Below, piece by piece: positions 43,736-52,206 of a stretch of DNA of 64,000 nt. The translations under genes were made by a program, and so were the position numbers. The stretch lies in the NCBI RefSeq assembly GCF_003627075.1, contig NZ_CP032630.1, forward strand, positions 2,976,001 to 3,040,000. Reading direction: 5' to 3'. A model generated the notes under the pieces. It made no database searches. It was not told the DNA's origin and worked only from the letters and a program-made list of their open reading frames with translations. The stretch is from Protaetiibacter intestinalis. GTDB taxonomy: Bacteria > Actinomycetota > Actinomycetes > Actinomycetales > Microbacteriaceae. Numbering within the stretch: position 1 is the stretch's first letter; each line of letters starts with the position of its first letter.

Positions 43736-44431
43736 ATGGACCCCGCTCCTGATGACCGTCGCCGTCGTCGCCTGCTGATCGCCGCCACCGCCGCAGGCCT
43801 CGCCCTGCTGGTCCTCGTCGGCATCGGCATCTACGGACTCGTCCACGGCCCCGCCGCCCCGGCCGGCCCGGCACCGAGCGATCGTCCTTCTACAACGGCG
43901 CCGGTGATGCCCGGCCCGACGCCGGGCGGTGAGCTGGAGCCGCTGCGGCAGAACCTCGGCCCGGAGGCGTTCGCCCGCGCGGTCGCGACCGCCCTGTTTA
44001 CCTGGGACACCGCGACCGGGCACACGCCGTCCGACTACGCGCAGGTGCTCGCGGATGCCGCCCAGGGTTCCGAGGCGGATGCGTTCGTGGGCGACGTGCG
44101 CGCCTACCTCCCGACGACGGAGGCATGGGCGCAGCTCCGCCAGTATGCGACGCGCCAGTGGCTCACCATCGACGAGGTGTTCATCCCGGAGGCGTGGGAG
44201 ACCGCCGTCGACCAGGCCGCACCCGGCCAGATCCCGGCCGGGGCGACCGCCTACACCTTCGAGGGCACGAGGCACCGCGACGGCACCTGGGGCACGACGC
44301 CGGTGGAGGCATCCCGCCCGGTCGCGTTCACCGTGTTCCTCGTCTGCACCCCGCCCACGCCCGGCCGCGGCGCGGCATCGGGTTCGTGCGAGGTGCTGCG
44401 GCTGTCCGAGCTCGACAACCCGCTGCACTAG
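43736..44431 (+). CDS. ICE membrane-anchored protein, possible VirB8/TcpC-like
   Basis: A 231-residue protein with a short basic cytoplasmic N-terminus, one transmembrane helix (LLIAATAAGLALLVLVGIGIYGLV, about residues 13-36), a Pro/Thr-rich linker and a globular extracytoplasmic domain (ARAVATALFTWDTATGHTPSDYAQVL, then FTVFLVCTPPTP). This topology, together with its place just before the lytic enzyme, fits the VirB8/TcpC class of type IV secretion proteins, but I see no decisive motif. Confidence 0.75.
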   Translation: MDPAPDDRRRRRLLIAATAAGLALLVLVGIGIYGLVHGPAAPAGPAPSDRPSTTAPVMPGPTPGGELEPLRQNLGPEAFARAVATALFTWDTATGHTPSDYAQVLADAAQGSEADAFVGDVRAYLPTTEAWAQLRQYATRQWLTIDEVFIPEAWETAVDQAAPGQIPAGATAYTFEGTRHRDGTWGTTPVEASRPVAFTVFLVCTPPTPGRGAASGSCEVLRLSELDNPLH

Positions 44432-44445
44432 CCGGGAGCGTCGTG

Positions 44446-45621
44446 ATGAAGAAGCTCGCCGTCCTCGCACTCACCCTGCTGCTCATCGGGCCCTCCACGG
44501 CCCTCCTGGGTGTCGCCACGCTCGGTGGCACTTCCGCGACCGCCGCCGTCTGCACGCCCGGCTCACTCGCGGTCGGCCCGGTCCCGGACTCGCTGACCGC
44601 GACGACTCGCAACGGCGAGACGGTCACGCTGAACCGGCAACAGCTCACGCACGCGGCGACGATCATCACGGTCGGCGGGCAGACCGCCGGCGTCGGCCGC
44701 GACGGGGTGCTCATCGCGCTCATGGCCGCGCTCACCGAATCCACCCTGCGGATGCTCGCCAACACCAGCGCCTACCCCGAGTCGGCGGATTATCCGAACG
44801 ACGGCAACGGGTCGGATCACGACAGCCTCGGCTTGTTCCAGATGCGCCCTGCGTCCGGGTGGGGCACGGTCGCCGAGCTCATGGACTCGGCTTACCAGGC
44901 TCGAGCGTTCTACGGCGGGGAGTCCGGTCCGAACTACCCGTCCCCGCGGGGGCTGCTTGACATCCCGGGCTGGCAGCAGCTCGACCCCGGCGAGGCCGCG
45001 CAGGCCGTCGAGGTCAGCGCCTACCCGGACAGGTATCAGAACTATCAGCCGGTCGCTGAGGCGATCCTCGCCGCGCTCACCCGCCCCGCGCCCTCTGGCC
45101 ACGGTGGCGGGGATGAGACACCGGTCGTGCCGGAGACGACCAGGATCGTGTTCCCGCTTCCCGAGGGAGCCTGGGTGCGGACGAGTCCGTTCGGGTGGCG
45201 TAACGACCCGATCACCGGGGAACGTCGCTTCCACGCGGGCTCGGACTTCGCTGCCCCCGATGGAACCCCGATCTATGCCGTCGCCGATGGCGTCGTGGTG
45301 CGCGCGAACTACACCGACGCAGGTGGCGGGGTCATCGTCATCGAGCACACCGTCGGCGGTGAGCGGGTCGCGTCGATGTATGTGCACATGTGGCAGCACG
45401 GCATCCATGTCGCCGAAGGCGACACCGTGACCGCCGGGCAGCACATCGGGGACGTCGGCTCCTCCGGCCACTCGACCGGCCCGCACCTCCACCTGCAGAT
45501 CCACCCCGGCGGCGCCGGAGCGGACCCGGTGGACTCCGACGCCTGGCTCACCGAACACGGTGCCGAAGGGATTGCGGGCGGCGATGCCGCCCCCGCCCTC
45601 TGCACCGCAGGGGGTGCGTGA
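44446..45621 (+). CDS. peptidoglycan hydrolase: lysozyme-like domain plus M23 peptidase domain
   Basis: A 391-residue secreted protein with a signal peptide (MKKLAVLALTLLLIGPSTALLGVATLGG). The first domain (ALMAALTESTLRMLANTS, then GSDHDSLGLFQMRPASGWGT) is lysozyme/transglycosylase-like with a candidate catalytic Glu. The second is a LytM/M23 metallopeptidase: FGWRNDPITGERRFHAGSDFAAPDGTPIYAVADGVV (zinc ligands H and D), YVHMWQHGIHV and GPHLHLQI (H-x-H). Such two-domain enzymes open the cell wall for the conjugation channel (VirB1 role). The GGGAG site precedes the ATG by 7 bases. It is coupled to the next gene (TGATG). Confidence 0.92.
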   Translation: MKKLAVLALTLLLIGPSTALLGVATLGGTSATAAVCTPGSLAVGPVPDSLTATTRNGETVTLNRQQLTHAATIITVGGQTAGVGRDGVLIALMAALTESTLRMLANTSAYPESADYPNDGNGSDHDSLGLFQMRPASGWGTVAELMDSAYQARAFYGGESGPNYPSPRGLLDIPGWQQLDPGEAAQAVEVSAYPDRYQNYQPVAEAILAALTRPAPSGHGGGDETPVVPETTRIVFPLPEGAWVRTSPFGWRNDPITGERRFHAGSDFAAPDGTPIYAVADGVVVRANYTDAGGGVIVIEHTVGGERVASMYVHMWQHGIHVAEGDTVTAGQHIGDVGSSGHSTGPHLHLQIHPGGAGADPVDSDAWLTEHGAEGIAGGDAAPALCTAGGA

Positions 45622-45887
45622 TGGACGTGTTCCCCGACTTCGGCGGCGTGGGCGGCGCCGCAGACCTGCGCTCCGTCGTCGGCGCGCTGCTGACGTTCGT
45701 GCTCGTCACCGCGGTGCTCATGCTAATCCTCTGCGCCATCATCTGGGCGATCAGCGGAGCCTCCGGCAACTACCAGGCAGCGACCAAGGCCCGCACCGGC
45801 CTGCTTGTCGCGGTCGGAGCCGCGGCGCTGGCGGGCGCCGGGGTCGCGTGGCTCAACTTCCTGCTGGACCTCGGCACCCGGCTCTGA
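45621..45887 (+). CDS. small two-helix membrane protein A (DUF6112-like, pilin-sized)
   Basis: An 88-residue protein with two hydrophobic helices (VGALLTFVLVTAVLMLILCAIIWAI and TGLLVAVGAAALAGAGVAWLNFLLDLG) joined by a short polar loop, GASGNYQAATKAR. Size, topology and place before the VirB6-like gene match VirB2/TrbC pilins or the DUF6112 proteins of actinobacterial conjugation loci. The next gene encodes a clear paralogue. It starts inside the stop of the M23 gene. Confidence 0.8.
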   Translation: MDVFPDFGGVGGAADLRSVVGALLTFVLVTAVLMLILCAIIWAISGASGNYQAATKARTGLLVAVGAAALAGAGVAWLNFLLDLGTRL

Positions 45888-45915
45888 CCGTCCCCGCCTG
45901 CTGCTGGGGGCGCGT

Positions 45916-45923
45916 GCGCACCT
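45916..45923 (+). promoter_or_regulatory. GCGCACCT element 4
   Basis: The octamer ends 43 bases before the GTG at 45967. Directly after it GTCGAG pairs with CTCGAC, extended by TGAC/GTCA, forming a hairpin that ends just before the AGGGAG ribosome site. Confidence 0.55.
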
Positions 45924-45966
45924 GACCGTCGAGAACCCCGTCTCGACCAGTCAAGGGAGCACAACC

Positions 45967-46236
45967 GTGATCGACATCGACCCCAACAGCTCGGGCCTTC
46001 CGGGCATCGAGCAGCTGCGCATCATCGTCGGCGCCGTGATGACGGTGGGCCTGATCCTCTCCGTCCTCGCCCTGATCGTCTCCTCGATCGTCTGGGGTCT
46101 CGGCTCGAACAGCAGCAACCCCCACCTCGCCAGCCGCGGCAAGGTCGGGGTCCTCGTCTCCTGCGGCGCGGCGATCATCTGCGGCGCTGCGGTCACGCTG
46201 GTGAACTTCTTCTGGGGCGTCGGGCAGGCCGTCTGA
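45967..46236 (+). CDS. small two-helix membrane protein B (paralogue of A)
   Basis: An 89-residue protein with two hydrophobic helices (IVGAVMTVGLILSVLALIVSSIVWGLG and VGVLVSCGAAIICGAAVTLVNFFWGVG). The loop NSSNPHLASRGK and second helix align with protein A (GNYQAATKAR, GLLVAVGAAALAGAGVAWLNFL). It uses a GTG start after AAGGGAG. The two may be major and minor subunits of a pilus or of a membrane ring. Confidence 0.8.
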   Translation: MIDIDPNSSGLPGIEQLRIIVGAVMTVGLILSVLALIVSSIVWGLGSNSSNPHLASRGKVGVLVSCGAAIICGAAVTLVNFFWGVGQAV

Positions 46237-46276
46237 TGACCCCGGCCACGACAGCCCGCCTCCGGGGGTGGGCGCG

Positions 46277-47749
46277 GTGAGCGTCTGCGACGTCCCGGTC
46301 ATCTCCTCCGTCTGCGACGCCGTCGGCGAAGGCACCGCATCGCTGATCGCGGCCCCGTTCGACTGGCTCGCCCAGGCGATGGCGGGGGCGGCGGCGTGGC
46401 TGTTCGAGGCCGTGTGGTGGGTGTTCGACACCACGACCCTCGTCGACGTCACGAGCCCCGAGTACGTCGGCGTCTACAACGTCCTCTTCGGTGTCGCCGT
46501 GTTCGTGATGCTCGTGTTCTTCTGCCTCCAGCTCATCACCGGCCTGGTCCACCGCGACCCGACCGCGCTCAGCCGTGCGGCGCTCGGCCTGGCGAAGTCC
46601 GTCCTCGGCAGCTTCTTGGTGATCACGCTGACGGCGCTGCTGTTGGAGGTGACCGATCAGCTCGCGGTCGGGATCGTGCAGGCCACCGGCAACACGATGG
46701 AAGGGATGGGGACCCAGATCGGGCTCCTCGCCGTCGCCCTCGGCGCCATCAACATCGGCGGCCCTGGCGTCGGGGCGATCCTCATGATCTTCCTCGCCGG
46801 CCTGGCCATATCGGCGGCGGCGATCGTGTGGTTCTCGCTGCTGATCCGCAAGGCGCTGCTGCTGGTGGCGGTCGTGTTCGGTCCGGTCGCCCTGGCCGGG
46901 GCCACGTGGGATGCGACCAAGGGCTGGTTCGCCAAGTGGGCGGCGTTCGTGATCGCCCTGATCTTCTCCAAGCTCGTCCTCGTCGTGATCTTCCTTGTCG
47001 CGATCGGGCAGGTCTCGGCCCCGATCGAGGCCGACCTGGCCTCCATCTCCGCCCCGATCGCGGGCGTCGTGCTGATGTTCGTGGCGGCGTTCGCGCCCTA
47101 CATCACCTACAAGTTCCTGTCGTTCGTGGGCTTCGACATGTACCACGCGATGTCGTCCGAGCAGGAGGCGAAGTCCGCGCTGAACCGGCCCGTGCCGGTG
47201 CCGTCCGCCCCGCAGGCCGACACGGCCAAGAAGGTCCTCGACAGCGGCACCGACCCCGGCAGCGAGCCCCCGAGCGGTGGAGGCGGCGCGGGCGGAGGCT
47301 CAGCACCGCCCCCACCCCCTCCGGGTGCGTCGGCCGCGGCTCCTGCCAGCGCGGGAGCGGGCACGGCGGGCACCGGCGCCGCCGCATCAGCCGGAGCCGG
47401 AGCAGGGGCAGGGGCTGGAGCGGGCGCCGGAGCTGCCGGCGCTGGTGCCGGTGCGGCCGCGGGGCCGGTCGGTGCCGCGGTGGTCGTCGGAGCCGCCGTG
47501 GTCAAGGGCGCAGCGACCGCTGGCCCGAAGGCAGGCAAAGCGGTAGGCGGCGCGGCGGACAGTCAGGCCAGCGCGGCGGCCGAACAGACATCCCCGCCGC
47601 CGTCGCAGGGCACCCCGCCGCTTCCCGCATCGTCAACTCCGCCTCCGGCCACGCCGTCCTCTCCCGGCCCTGCAGAGTCCTCGCCCGCGCCTCGGCGCCG
47701 GCAGGACCCGCCGCCTCCGCCATCGTCCACCCCGGCCGGGAAGGAGTAA
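46277..47749 (+). CDS. TrbL/VirB6-like conjugal transfer membrane protein
   Basis: A 490-residue polytopic protein with about six transmembrane segments in the first 290 residues (VFVMLVFFCLQLITGLV, LLVAVVFGPVALAGATWDATKGWFAKWAAFVIALIFSKLVLVVIFLVAIGQ, and APIAGVVLMFVAAFAPYITYKFLSF), typical of TrbL/VirB6 channel components. The remaining 200 residues are low-complexity Gly/Ala/Pro (GAGAGAGAGAGAAGAGAGAAAG) with proline-rich ends, a likely disordered cytoplasmic tail. GTG at 46277 is preferred to GTG at 46268. It ends 6 bases before the SCO6880 gene. Confidence 0.9.
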   Translation: MSVCDVPVISSVCDAVGEGTASLIAAPFDWLAQAMAGAAAWLFEAVWWVFDTTTLVDVTSPEYVGVYNVLFGVAVFVMLVFFCLQLITGLVHRDPTALSRAALGLAKSVLGSFLVITLTALLLEVTDQLAVGIVQATGNTMEGMGTQIGLLAVALGAINIGGPGVGAILMIFLAGLAISAAAIVWFSLLIRKALLLVAVVFGPVALAGATWDATKGWFAKWAAFVIALIFSKLVLVVIFLVAIGQVSAPIEADLASISAPIAGVVLMFVAAFAPYITYKFLSFVGFDMYHAMSSEQEAKSALNRPVPVPSAPQADTAKKVLDSGTDPGSEPPSGGGGAGGGSAPPPPPPGASAAAPASAGAGTAGTGAAASAGAGAGAGAGAGAGAAGAGAGAAAGPVGAAVVVGAAVVKGAATAGPKAGKAVGGAADSQASAAAEQTSPPPSQGTPPLPASSTPPPATPSSPGPAESSPAPRRRQDPPPPPSSTPAGKE

Positions 47750-47755
47750 CACCTG

Positions 47756-49216
47756 ATGGTCACGAACTCGAACAGCGACTACCCGCTGGCGCCGGTGCAG
47801 TTCTCCCGGCTCGCCAAGCGCGGCATCATGCTCGGCCTGTCCCTGCCGCAGCTCATCGTCCTCGGCATCGCGGTGCTCACGGTCGTCTTCGCCCTCTACA
47901 CCGCCGGCGGGATGGGCTTCGCCTGGACTACACCCATCTGGGGCACCTGCGCCCTGCTCGCGGTGATCCCCGCGGGCGGGCGGAAAGTCATCGAGTGGGT
48001 GCCGATCCTCGCCCGCTGGGCTGCCCGGACCTACCTCGGGCAGCTCGTCTACCGGCGCCGCGTCATCAAGCCCCGCCCCGCCGGAACCCTCGCGCTCCCT
48101 GGAGATGCGGCGAGCCTGCGGGAGTGGGAGGACCCCGAGACCGGAGCTGCGATGATCCACGACCCGCACGCCCAGACCCTCACCGCGATCCTCGGCGTCT
48201 CCCACCCCGCGTTCGTCTTGCTTGATCTGGGTGAGCAGCAGCGCCGGGTCTCCGGGTGGGGCCGCGTGCTGGCCGCCGCGTGCCGTTCCGGGCGGATCGC
48301 GCGGATTCAGGTGTCCGAGCGGACCCTGCCGGACTCGGGCACGGGGCTGGCGGAGTGGTGGCGCACGCACAGCACTGATGACGGCTCCTGGGCCGCGACC
48401 ACCTACGCCGAGCTCATCGACCGCGCCGGCCCGGCCGGAGAACGCCACGCGACGACCATCTCGCTCGCGCTCGACATGAAGGCCGCCGCCCGGCAGATCA
48501 GTACCAGCGGTGGCGGGATTCGCGGTGCGGCCGCGGTGCTGCGGCAGGAGATGAGTACGCTGACCACGGCGTTGCGCGCGGCCGAGCTCACGTCGACCGG
48601 GTGGCTGACGCCTGGCGAGGTCGCCGTCGTCCTGCGCTCGGCCTACGACCCCGCCGCCGCGCCCGCGCTGGAACGGCACGGGGACCTCGGCCGTGACCTG
48701 GCGACGGCCGGACCGGTCGCGGTCACGGAGACCTGGGACCGGCTGCGGTCAGACTCCGCGCACCATGCGGTGCTGTGGATCACCGAGTGGCCTCGCTCGC
48801 AGGTGTATCCCGGGTTTCTCGCGCCGCTCGTGCTGTCCAACGGCATCCTGCGCACCCTCGCCCTGCACTACACCCCGGTCCGTGCCGACCAGGCCGCCCG
48901 GGACCTGCGGAAGAAGAAGACCGAACTCATCTCCGATGCGGCCCAGCGGCGCAAGATCGGGCAGATCGACGACGCGGCCAGCAGCGCGGAGCTGGACGAC
49001 GTGCTCCAGCAGGAGGCGGACCTGACGGCTGGGCACGGCGTCCTGCGCGTCTCCGGCCTCGTCTCCGTGTCCGCGCCGACCGTGGACGAGCTCGACGCGG
49101 CGGTGGCCGCGGTCGAGCAGGCGGCGATCCAAGCGTCCTGCGAGACCAGGCGGCTCGTCGGTCAGCAGGCGCAGTCGTTCACCGCTGCCGCGCTGCCGTT
49201 GTGCCGGCCGGTCTGA
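47756..49216 (+). CDS. SCO6880-family conjugation protein (PrgI/VirB3-like plus VirB4 N-domain)
   Basis: A 486-residue protein of the SCO6880 family found in actinobacterial conjugative elements. Two N-terminal transmembrane helices (IMLGLSLPQLIVLGIAVLTVVFALYTAGG and TPIWGTCALLAVIPAG) resemble PrgI/VirB3. The soluble part, with YLGQLVYRRRV, RIARIQVSERTLPDSGTGLAEWWRTH and TISLALDMKAAARQI, matches the N-terminal region of VirB4 ATPases. The ATPase itself is encoded two genes downstream. It thus forms a split VirB3-VirB4 with that gene. Confidence 0.9.
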   Translation: MVTNSNSDYPLAPVQFSRLAKRGIMLGLSLPQLIVLGIAVLTVVFALYTAGGMGFAWTTPIWGTCALLAVIPAGGRKVIEWVPILARWAARTYLGQLVYRRRVIKPRPAGTLALPGDAASLREWEDPETGAAMIHDPHAQTLTAILGVSHPAFVLLDLGEQQRRVSGWGRVLAAACRSGRIARIQVSERTLPDSGTGLAEWWRTHSTDDGSWAATTYAELIDRAGPAGERHATTISLALDMKAAARQISTSGGGIRGAAAVLRQEMSTLTTALRAAELTSTGWLTPGEVAVVLRSAYDPAAAPALERHGDLGRDLATAGPVAVTETWDRLRSDSAHHAVLWITEWPRSQVYPGFLAPLVLSNGILRTLALHYTPVRADQAARDLRKKKTELISDAAQRRKIGQIDDAASSAELDDVLQQEADLTAGHGVLRVSGLVSVSAPTVDELDAAVAAVEQAAIQASCETRRLVGQQAQSFTAAALPLCRPV

Positions 49217-49220
49217 CTCG

Positions 49221-49228
49221 GCGCACCT
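49221..49228 (+). promoter_or_regulatory. GCGCACCT element 5
   Basis: The octamer starts five bases after the SCO6880 stop and ends 40 bases before the ATG at 49269. GCTC, two bases after it, can pair with GAGC of the GAGGAGC ribosome site, a weaker match than in elements 1-3. Confidence 0.5.
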
Positions 49229-49268
49229 GCTCATCAACCGTCACGCCTTCTTGTGAGGAGCCCTGATC

Positions 49269-50105
49269 ATGCCGACCTTCGATGACCCGCTCGCGGACGC
49301 CGCTGAGGCGTCCGCGGCGCTGCGGGGCCTGGCCTATGCGACCCGCACGTTCGAGAGCCCCGCCGGCACCTACCCGGTGATGGGAGAGCTGCTCGCCGGC
49401 GTCAGGTCGCTGCGGCAAGTGCTCGACCAGCTCGCCGCCGCCCATATCAACGCCCGCGCCAGGGCGCACGACGATGCCGGGAATCAGGCCGCTGGCGCAA
49501 CTTCGGCCCTCGCGGCTGCCGACGAGCTGCACCAGGCCGGCACCCTGCTGGACACCGTGGAGTGGCGGCTGGACACCGCCTCCCAGCAGTCCGGCCGCAT
49601 CGCCTGGCACCGCGCACCTGCCGTCGAGGAAGGCCCGGCGAGGCGGTGGGTCAGCGTCGTGTTCCTGGAAGGCGCCGAGGCCGACGAGGTGCTGGACCTG
49701 ATCGACCGCGACGGGACGGATGCCGCGATCGAGCACCTGGCCGGGCACGACTACGGAGCGGAGACCACCCAGGCCGCGCTCGAGAACGGGTACGTCTACG
49801 ACGAGCCCCCGACAGGTGCGCTCGACAAGGTCGCGACCAGAGACGCCTACACGCTCACCTACAACCCCTTCCTCGGGCACGTCTCGCTGCTGCGCAAGCA
49901 CGACACCGTGCCCGACCCGGCACTCCTCGGCATCGACACCCCGGCCTCCGCACCCGCATCGGAGTCTGGGAGGGAAGCGGAACGCGCCGCGCACAAGTCC
50001 ACGCGTGCAGTCGGCCCCGCGGTCAGCCGGGGACGAGACGGGATCGACTGGTTCGCCCGCCGCCCCGGCGCCGCCTCCGCGCAGGGGCGGGGGCTGGCGC
50101 TGTGA
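49269..50105 (+). CDS. ICE protein of unknown function, 278 residues
   Basis: A soluble protein without a family I can name. The first 100 residues are helical (LADAAEASAALRGLAYATRTFESPAGTYPVMGELLAGVRSLRQVLDQLAAAHI, then SALAAADELHQAGTLLDTVEWRLDTAS) and resemble small helical-bundle proteins of actinobacterial conjugation loci. The rest is mixed alpha/beta. Its stop overlaps the virB4 start (GTGA), suggesting that the product works with VirB4 or SCO6880. Confidence 0.75.
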   Translation: MPTFDDPLADAAEASAALRGLAYATRTFESPAGTYPVMGELLAGVRSLRQVLDQLAAAHINARARAHDDAGNQAAGATSALAAADELHQAGTLLDTVEWRLDTASQQSGRIAWHRAPAVEEGPARRWVSVVFLEGAEADEVLDLIDRDGTDAAIEHLAGHDYGAETTQAALENGYVYDEPPTGALDKVATRDAYTLTYNPFLGHVSLLRKHDTVPDPALLGIDTPASAPASESGREAERAAHKSTRAVGPAVSRGRDGIDWFARRPGAASAQGRGLAL

Positions 50106-51649
50106 TCGGGCAGGACGACAGCCGCCTGCACACCGCTGTGCTCGTCGGGCCCGAAGGCGAGCGGCGCCGGGCACGCAAGGCCCGCCGGCAGGCGGCGGCG
50201 AAGGTCGAGACCGATGCCCGCCGGCATCGCAAGGTACAAGCGAGGGCGAAGTGGGAGGCGGAGCAGGCTGAACGTCGCAACACGAGCTACCTGCCCCCCG
50301 CCGGCGAGGCCGGACCTGCGGCATTGCGGACGCCGGGCCGGTTCCGGCTCCCCAAGCACCAAGACACCTCCGCGACGCTCGCCGGCCAGTATCCGTTCCT
50401 GGCCGAGGCCGGTCTCGGCAACCAGGGCGTCTTCGTTGGCCAGGACCTCTACAGCGGCGGATCGTTCGTCTACGACCCCTGGGTGCTCTATCAGCGGGGC
50501 CTCATCACCGCGCCGAACGTGGTGCTCGCCGGGATCGTCGGCTCCGGCAAGTCATCCCTGGCGAAGTCGCTGTACACGCGCAGCCTGCCGTTCGGACGCA
50601 GGGTCTATGTCCCCGGCGACCCCAAGGGTGAACACACGGCGGTCGCGGAGGCGGTCGGCGGGCGGGCGATCATCCTCGGCCACGGCCTGCGCAATCGTCT
50701 GAACCCGCTCGATGAGGGCCACCGGCCGTCTGCGGTGTCGGATGCGGAGTGGGCGATGCAGGTCGCGTCCCGCCGCCGCGACCTCATCGGCGCCCTCGCA
50801 GAGACCGTGCTGGACCGTCCGTTGTCGCCGTTGGAGCACACCGCGATCGACCTCGCCCTCCGAGACGCCGTCCGCAGCGCCGAGGTGCCGATCCTGCCGA
50901 TGGTCGTCGACCGCATCCTCAGCCCCAACACGGCGGACGATGAGGACGGGCGGCTTGCGGAAGACGGTCGTCTTGTCGGCCACGCGCTTCGTCGGCTCGT
51001 CGCTGGAGACCTCCAAGGCCTGTTCGATGGCCCCTCGACGGTCAGGTTCGACCCGTCGTTGCCGATGGTGTCGCTCGACCTGTCGCGGGTCGCGGAGAAC
51101 AGCACGCTGATCTCGGTGCTGATGACCTGCTCGTCCGCATGGATGGAGTCCGCCCTGTCCGACCCGGCGGGCGGGCAGAGATGGGTGATCTACGACGAGG
51201 CGTGGCGGCTCATGCAGTATCCGGCGCTGCTTCGCCGCATGGATGCCCAGTGGCGGCTGGCGCGGCACTTCGGGATCGCGAACATGCTGATCTTCCACAA
51301 GCTCTCCGACCTGGACAACGTCGGCGATGCCGGGACCGCGATGCGCGCCCTCGCCTCGTCGCTGCTGGCGAATGCGGAGACCCGGATCGTGTACCGGCAG
51401 GAGCCGGACCAGCTCGGCTCCACCGCCCTCGCGCTCGGGCTGACCGGCACCGAGCAGAAGCTGCTCCCAGGGCTCGGAACCGGTCAGGGGTTGTGGCGGA
51501 TCAAGGACCGCAGCTTCGTCGTGCAGCATCAGCTCCATCCGGCCGAGCTCGCCGCGTTCGACACCACCGGCCGTATGACGAGCGATTCCCATGAGTTCAG
51601 GAATCTCGACGTGCGTTCAGGAATCCCGAACGATCGGCGGGATTCGTGA
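50102..51649 (+). CDS. VirB4-like conjugation ATPase
   Basis: A 515-residue ATPase of the VirB4/TraC class that powers assembly and transfer by the type IV secretion system. The basic N-terminal stretch is followed by GLGNQGVFVGQDLYSGGSFVYDPWVLYQRG, Walker A NVVLAGIVGSGKSSLAKSLY, RRVYVPGDPKGEH, and Walker B QRWVIYDEAWRLMQYP, with the later arginine-finger region ETRIVYRQEP. It lacks the N-terminal domain of standard VirB4, which is in SCO6880. It starts with GTG inside the previous stop and ends coupled to the next gene (TGATG). Confidence 0.93.
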   Translation: MIGQDDSRLHTAVLVGPEGERRRARKARRQAAAKVETDARRHRKVQARAKWEAEQAERRNTSYLPPAGEAGPAALRTPGRFRLPKHQDTSATLAGQYPFLAEAGLGNQGVFVGQDLYSGGSFVYDPWVLYQRGLITAPNVVLAGIVGSGKSSLAKSLYTRSLPFGRRVYVPGDPKGEHTAVAEAVGGRAIILGHGLRNRLNPLDEGHRPSAVSDAEWAMQVASRRRDLIGALAETVLDRPLSPLEHTAIDLALRDAVRSAEVPILPMVVDRILSPNTADDEDGRLAEDGRLVGHALRRLVAGDLQGLFDGPSTVRFDPSLPMVSLDLSRVAENSTLISVLMTCSSAWMESALSDPAGGQRWVIYDEAWRLMQYPALLRRMDAQWRLARHFGIANMLIFHKLSDLDNVGDAGTAMRALASSLLANAETRIVYRQEPDQLGSTALALGLTGTEQKLLPGLGTGQGLWRIKDRSFVVQHQLHPAELAAFDTTGRMTSDSHEFRNLDVRSGIPNDRRDS

Positions 51650-52206
51650 TGCCCCGGCCGCGCTACAAGCGATCCTGGGGAGAACCCGCCTCCCGAGACG
51701 GGAGTGTCGAGGCGGTTCCGGTCGTGCTGCCGCTCGTCGCCATCGCCATCGCCGAGGACGGCCGTATGACCGTCACTGTCGACGGGGCGCCGTTCGAGCC
51801 GGAGCCGTTTGCGCCGCCGTGGCGGCGGGAAGACTTCGCCCGTGTCCTCGACCAGCTCACCGACCTGCGCTGCACCCCGGTGCGGGTCGAGGTGCGCGAG
51901 GCGGACGGGACCGTGTTCACCGACATCATCACCCCGAGCCGACGTCACCGCGCCGAGCCCGATCCAGAGCCGGCATCAGAGGCGCCAGGCCGCCGGCCAG
52001 CGACGGATCTCGTCGTGCTGCACGGGGAGGGGTTCGTGCCGGGTGAGGACGTCGCGATCGCCGTCGTCATCGCCCACGGGGATGCCGCCCCGGACGGCAC
52101 CATGCGCGGCCTCGTCGAATCCCGCCAGCTCGCCGGGAGCCCGATCCGCGAGGTCATCCTGCTCGGCCGCGTCTCCGGCACCCTCACGATCGGACACCCC
52201 GAATGA
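51649..52206 (+). CDS. ICE protein of unknown function, 185 residues
   Basis: A soluble protein unknown to me. The N-terminal 85 residues carry a repeated beta pattern (VPVVLPLVAIAIAEDGRMTVTVDGAPFEPEPFAPPW, DLRCTPVRVEVREADGTVFTDIITP). After a Pro/Arg linker, a second beta-rich part follows (TDLVVLHGEGFVPGEDVAIAVVIAHGDAAPDGTMRGLVE). The second part resembles the small beta-domain segments of conjugation proteins in related elements, but no motif is diagnostic. It overlaps both virB4 and virD4 and is probably an accessory of the pair. Confidence 0.75.
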   Translation: MPRPRYKRSWGEPASRDGSVEAVPVVLPLVAIAIAEDGRMTVTVDGAPFEPEPFAPPWRREDFARVLDQLTDLRCTPVRVEVREADGTVFTDIITPSRRHRAEPDPEPASEAPGRRPATDLVVLHGEGFVPGEDVAIAVVIAHGDAAPDGTMRGLVESRQLAGSPIREVILLGRVSGTLTIGHPE

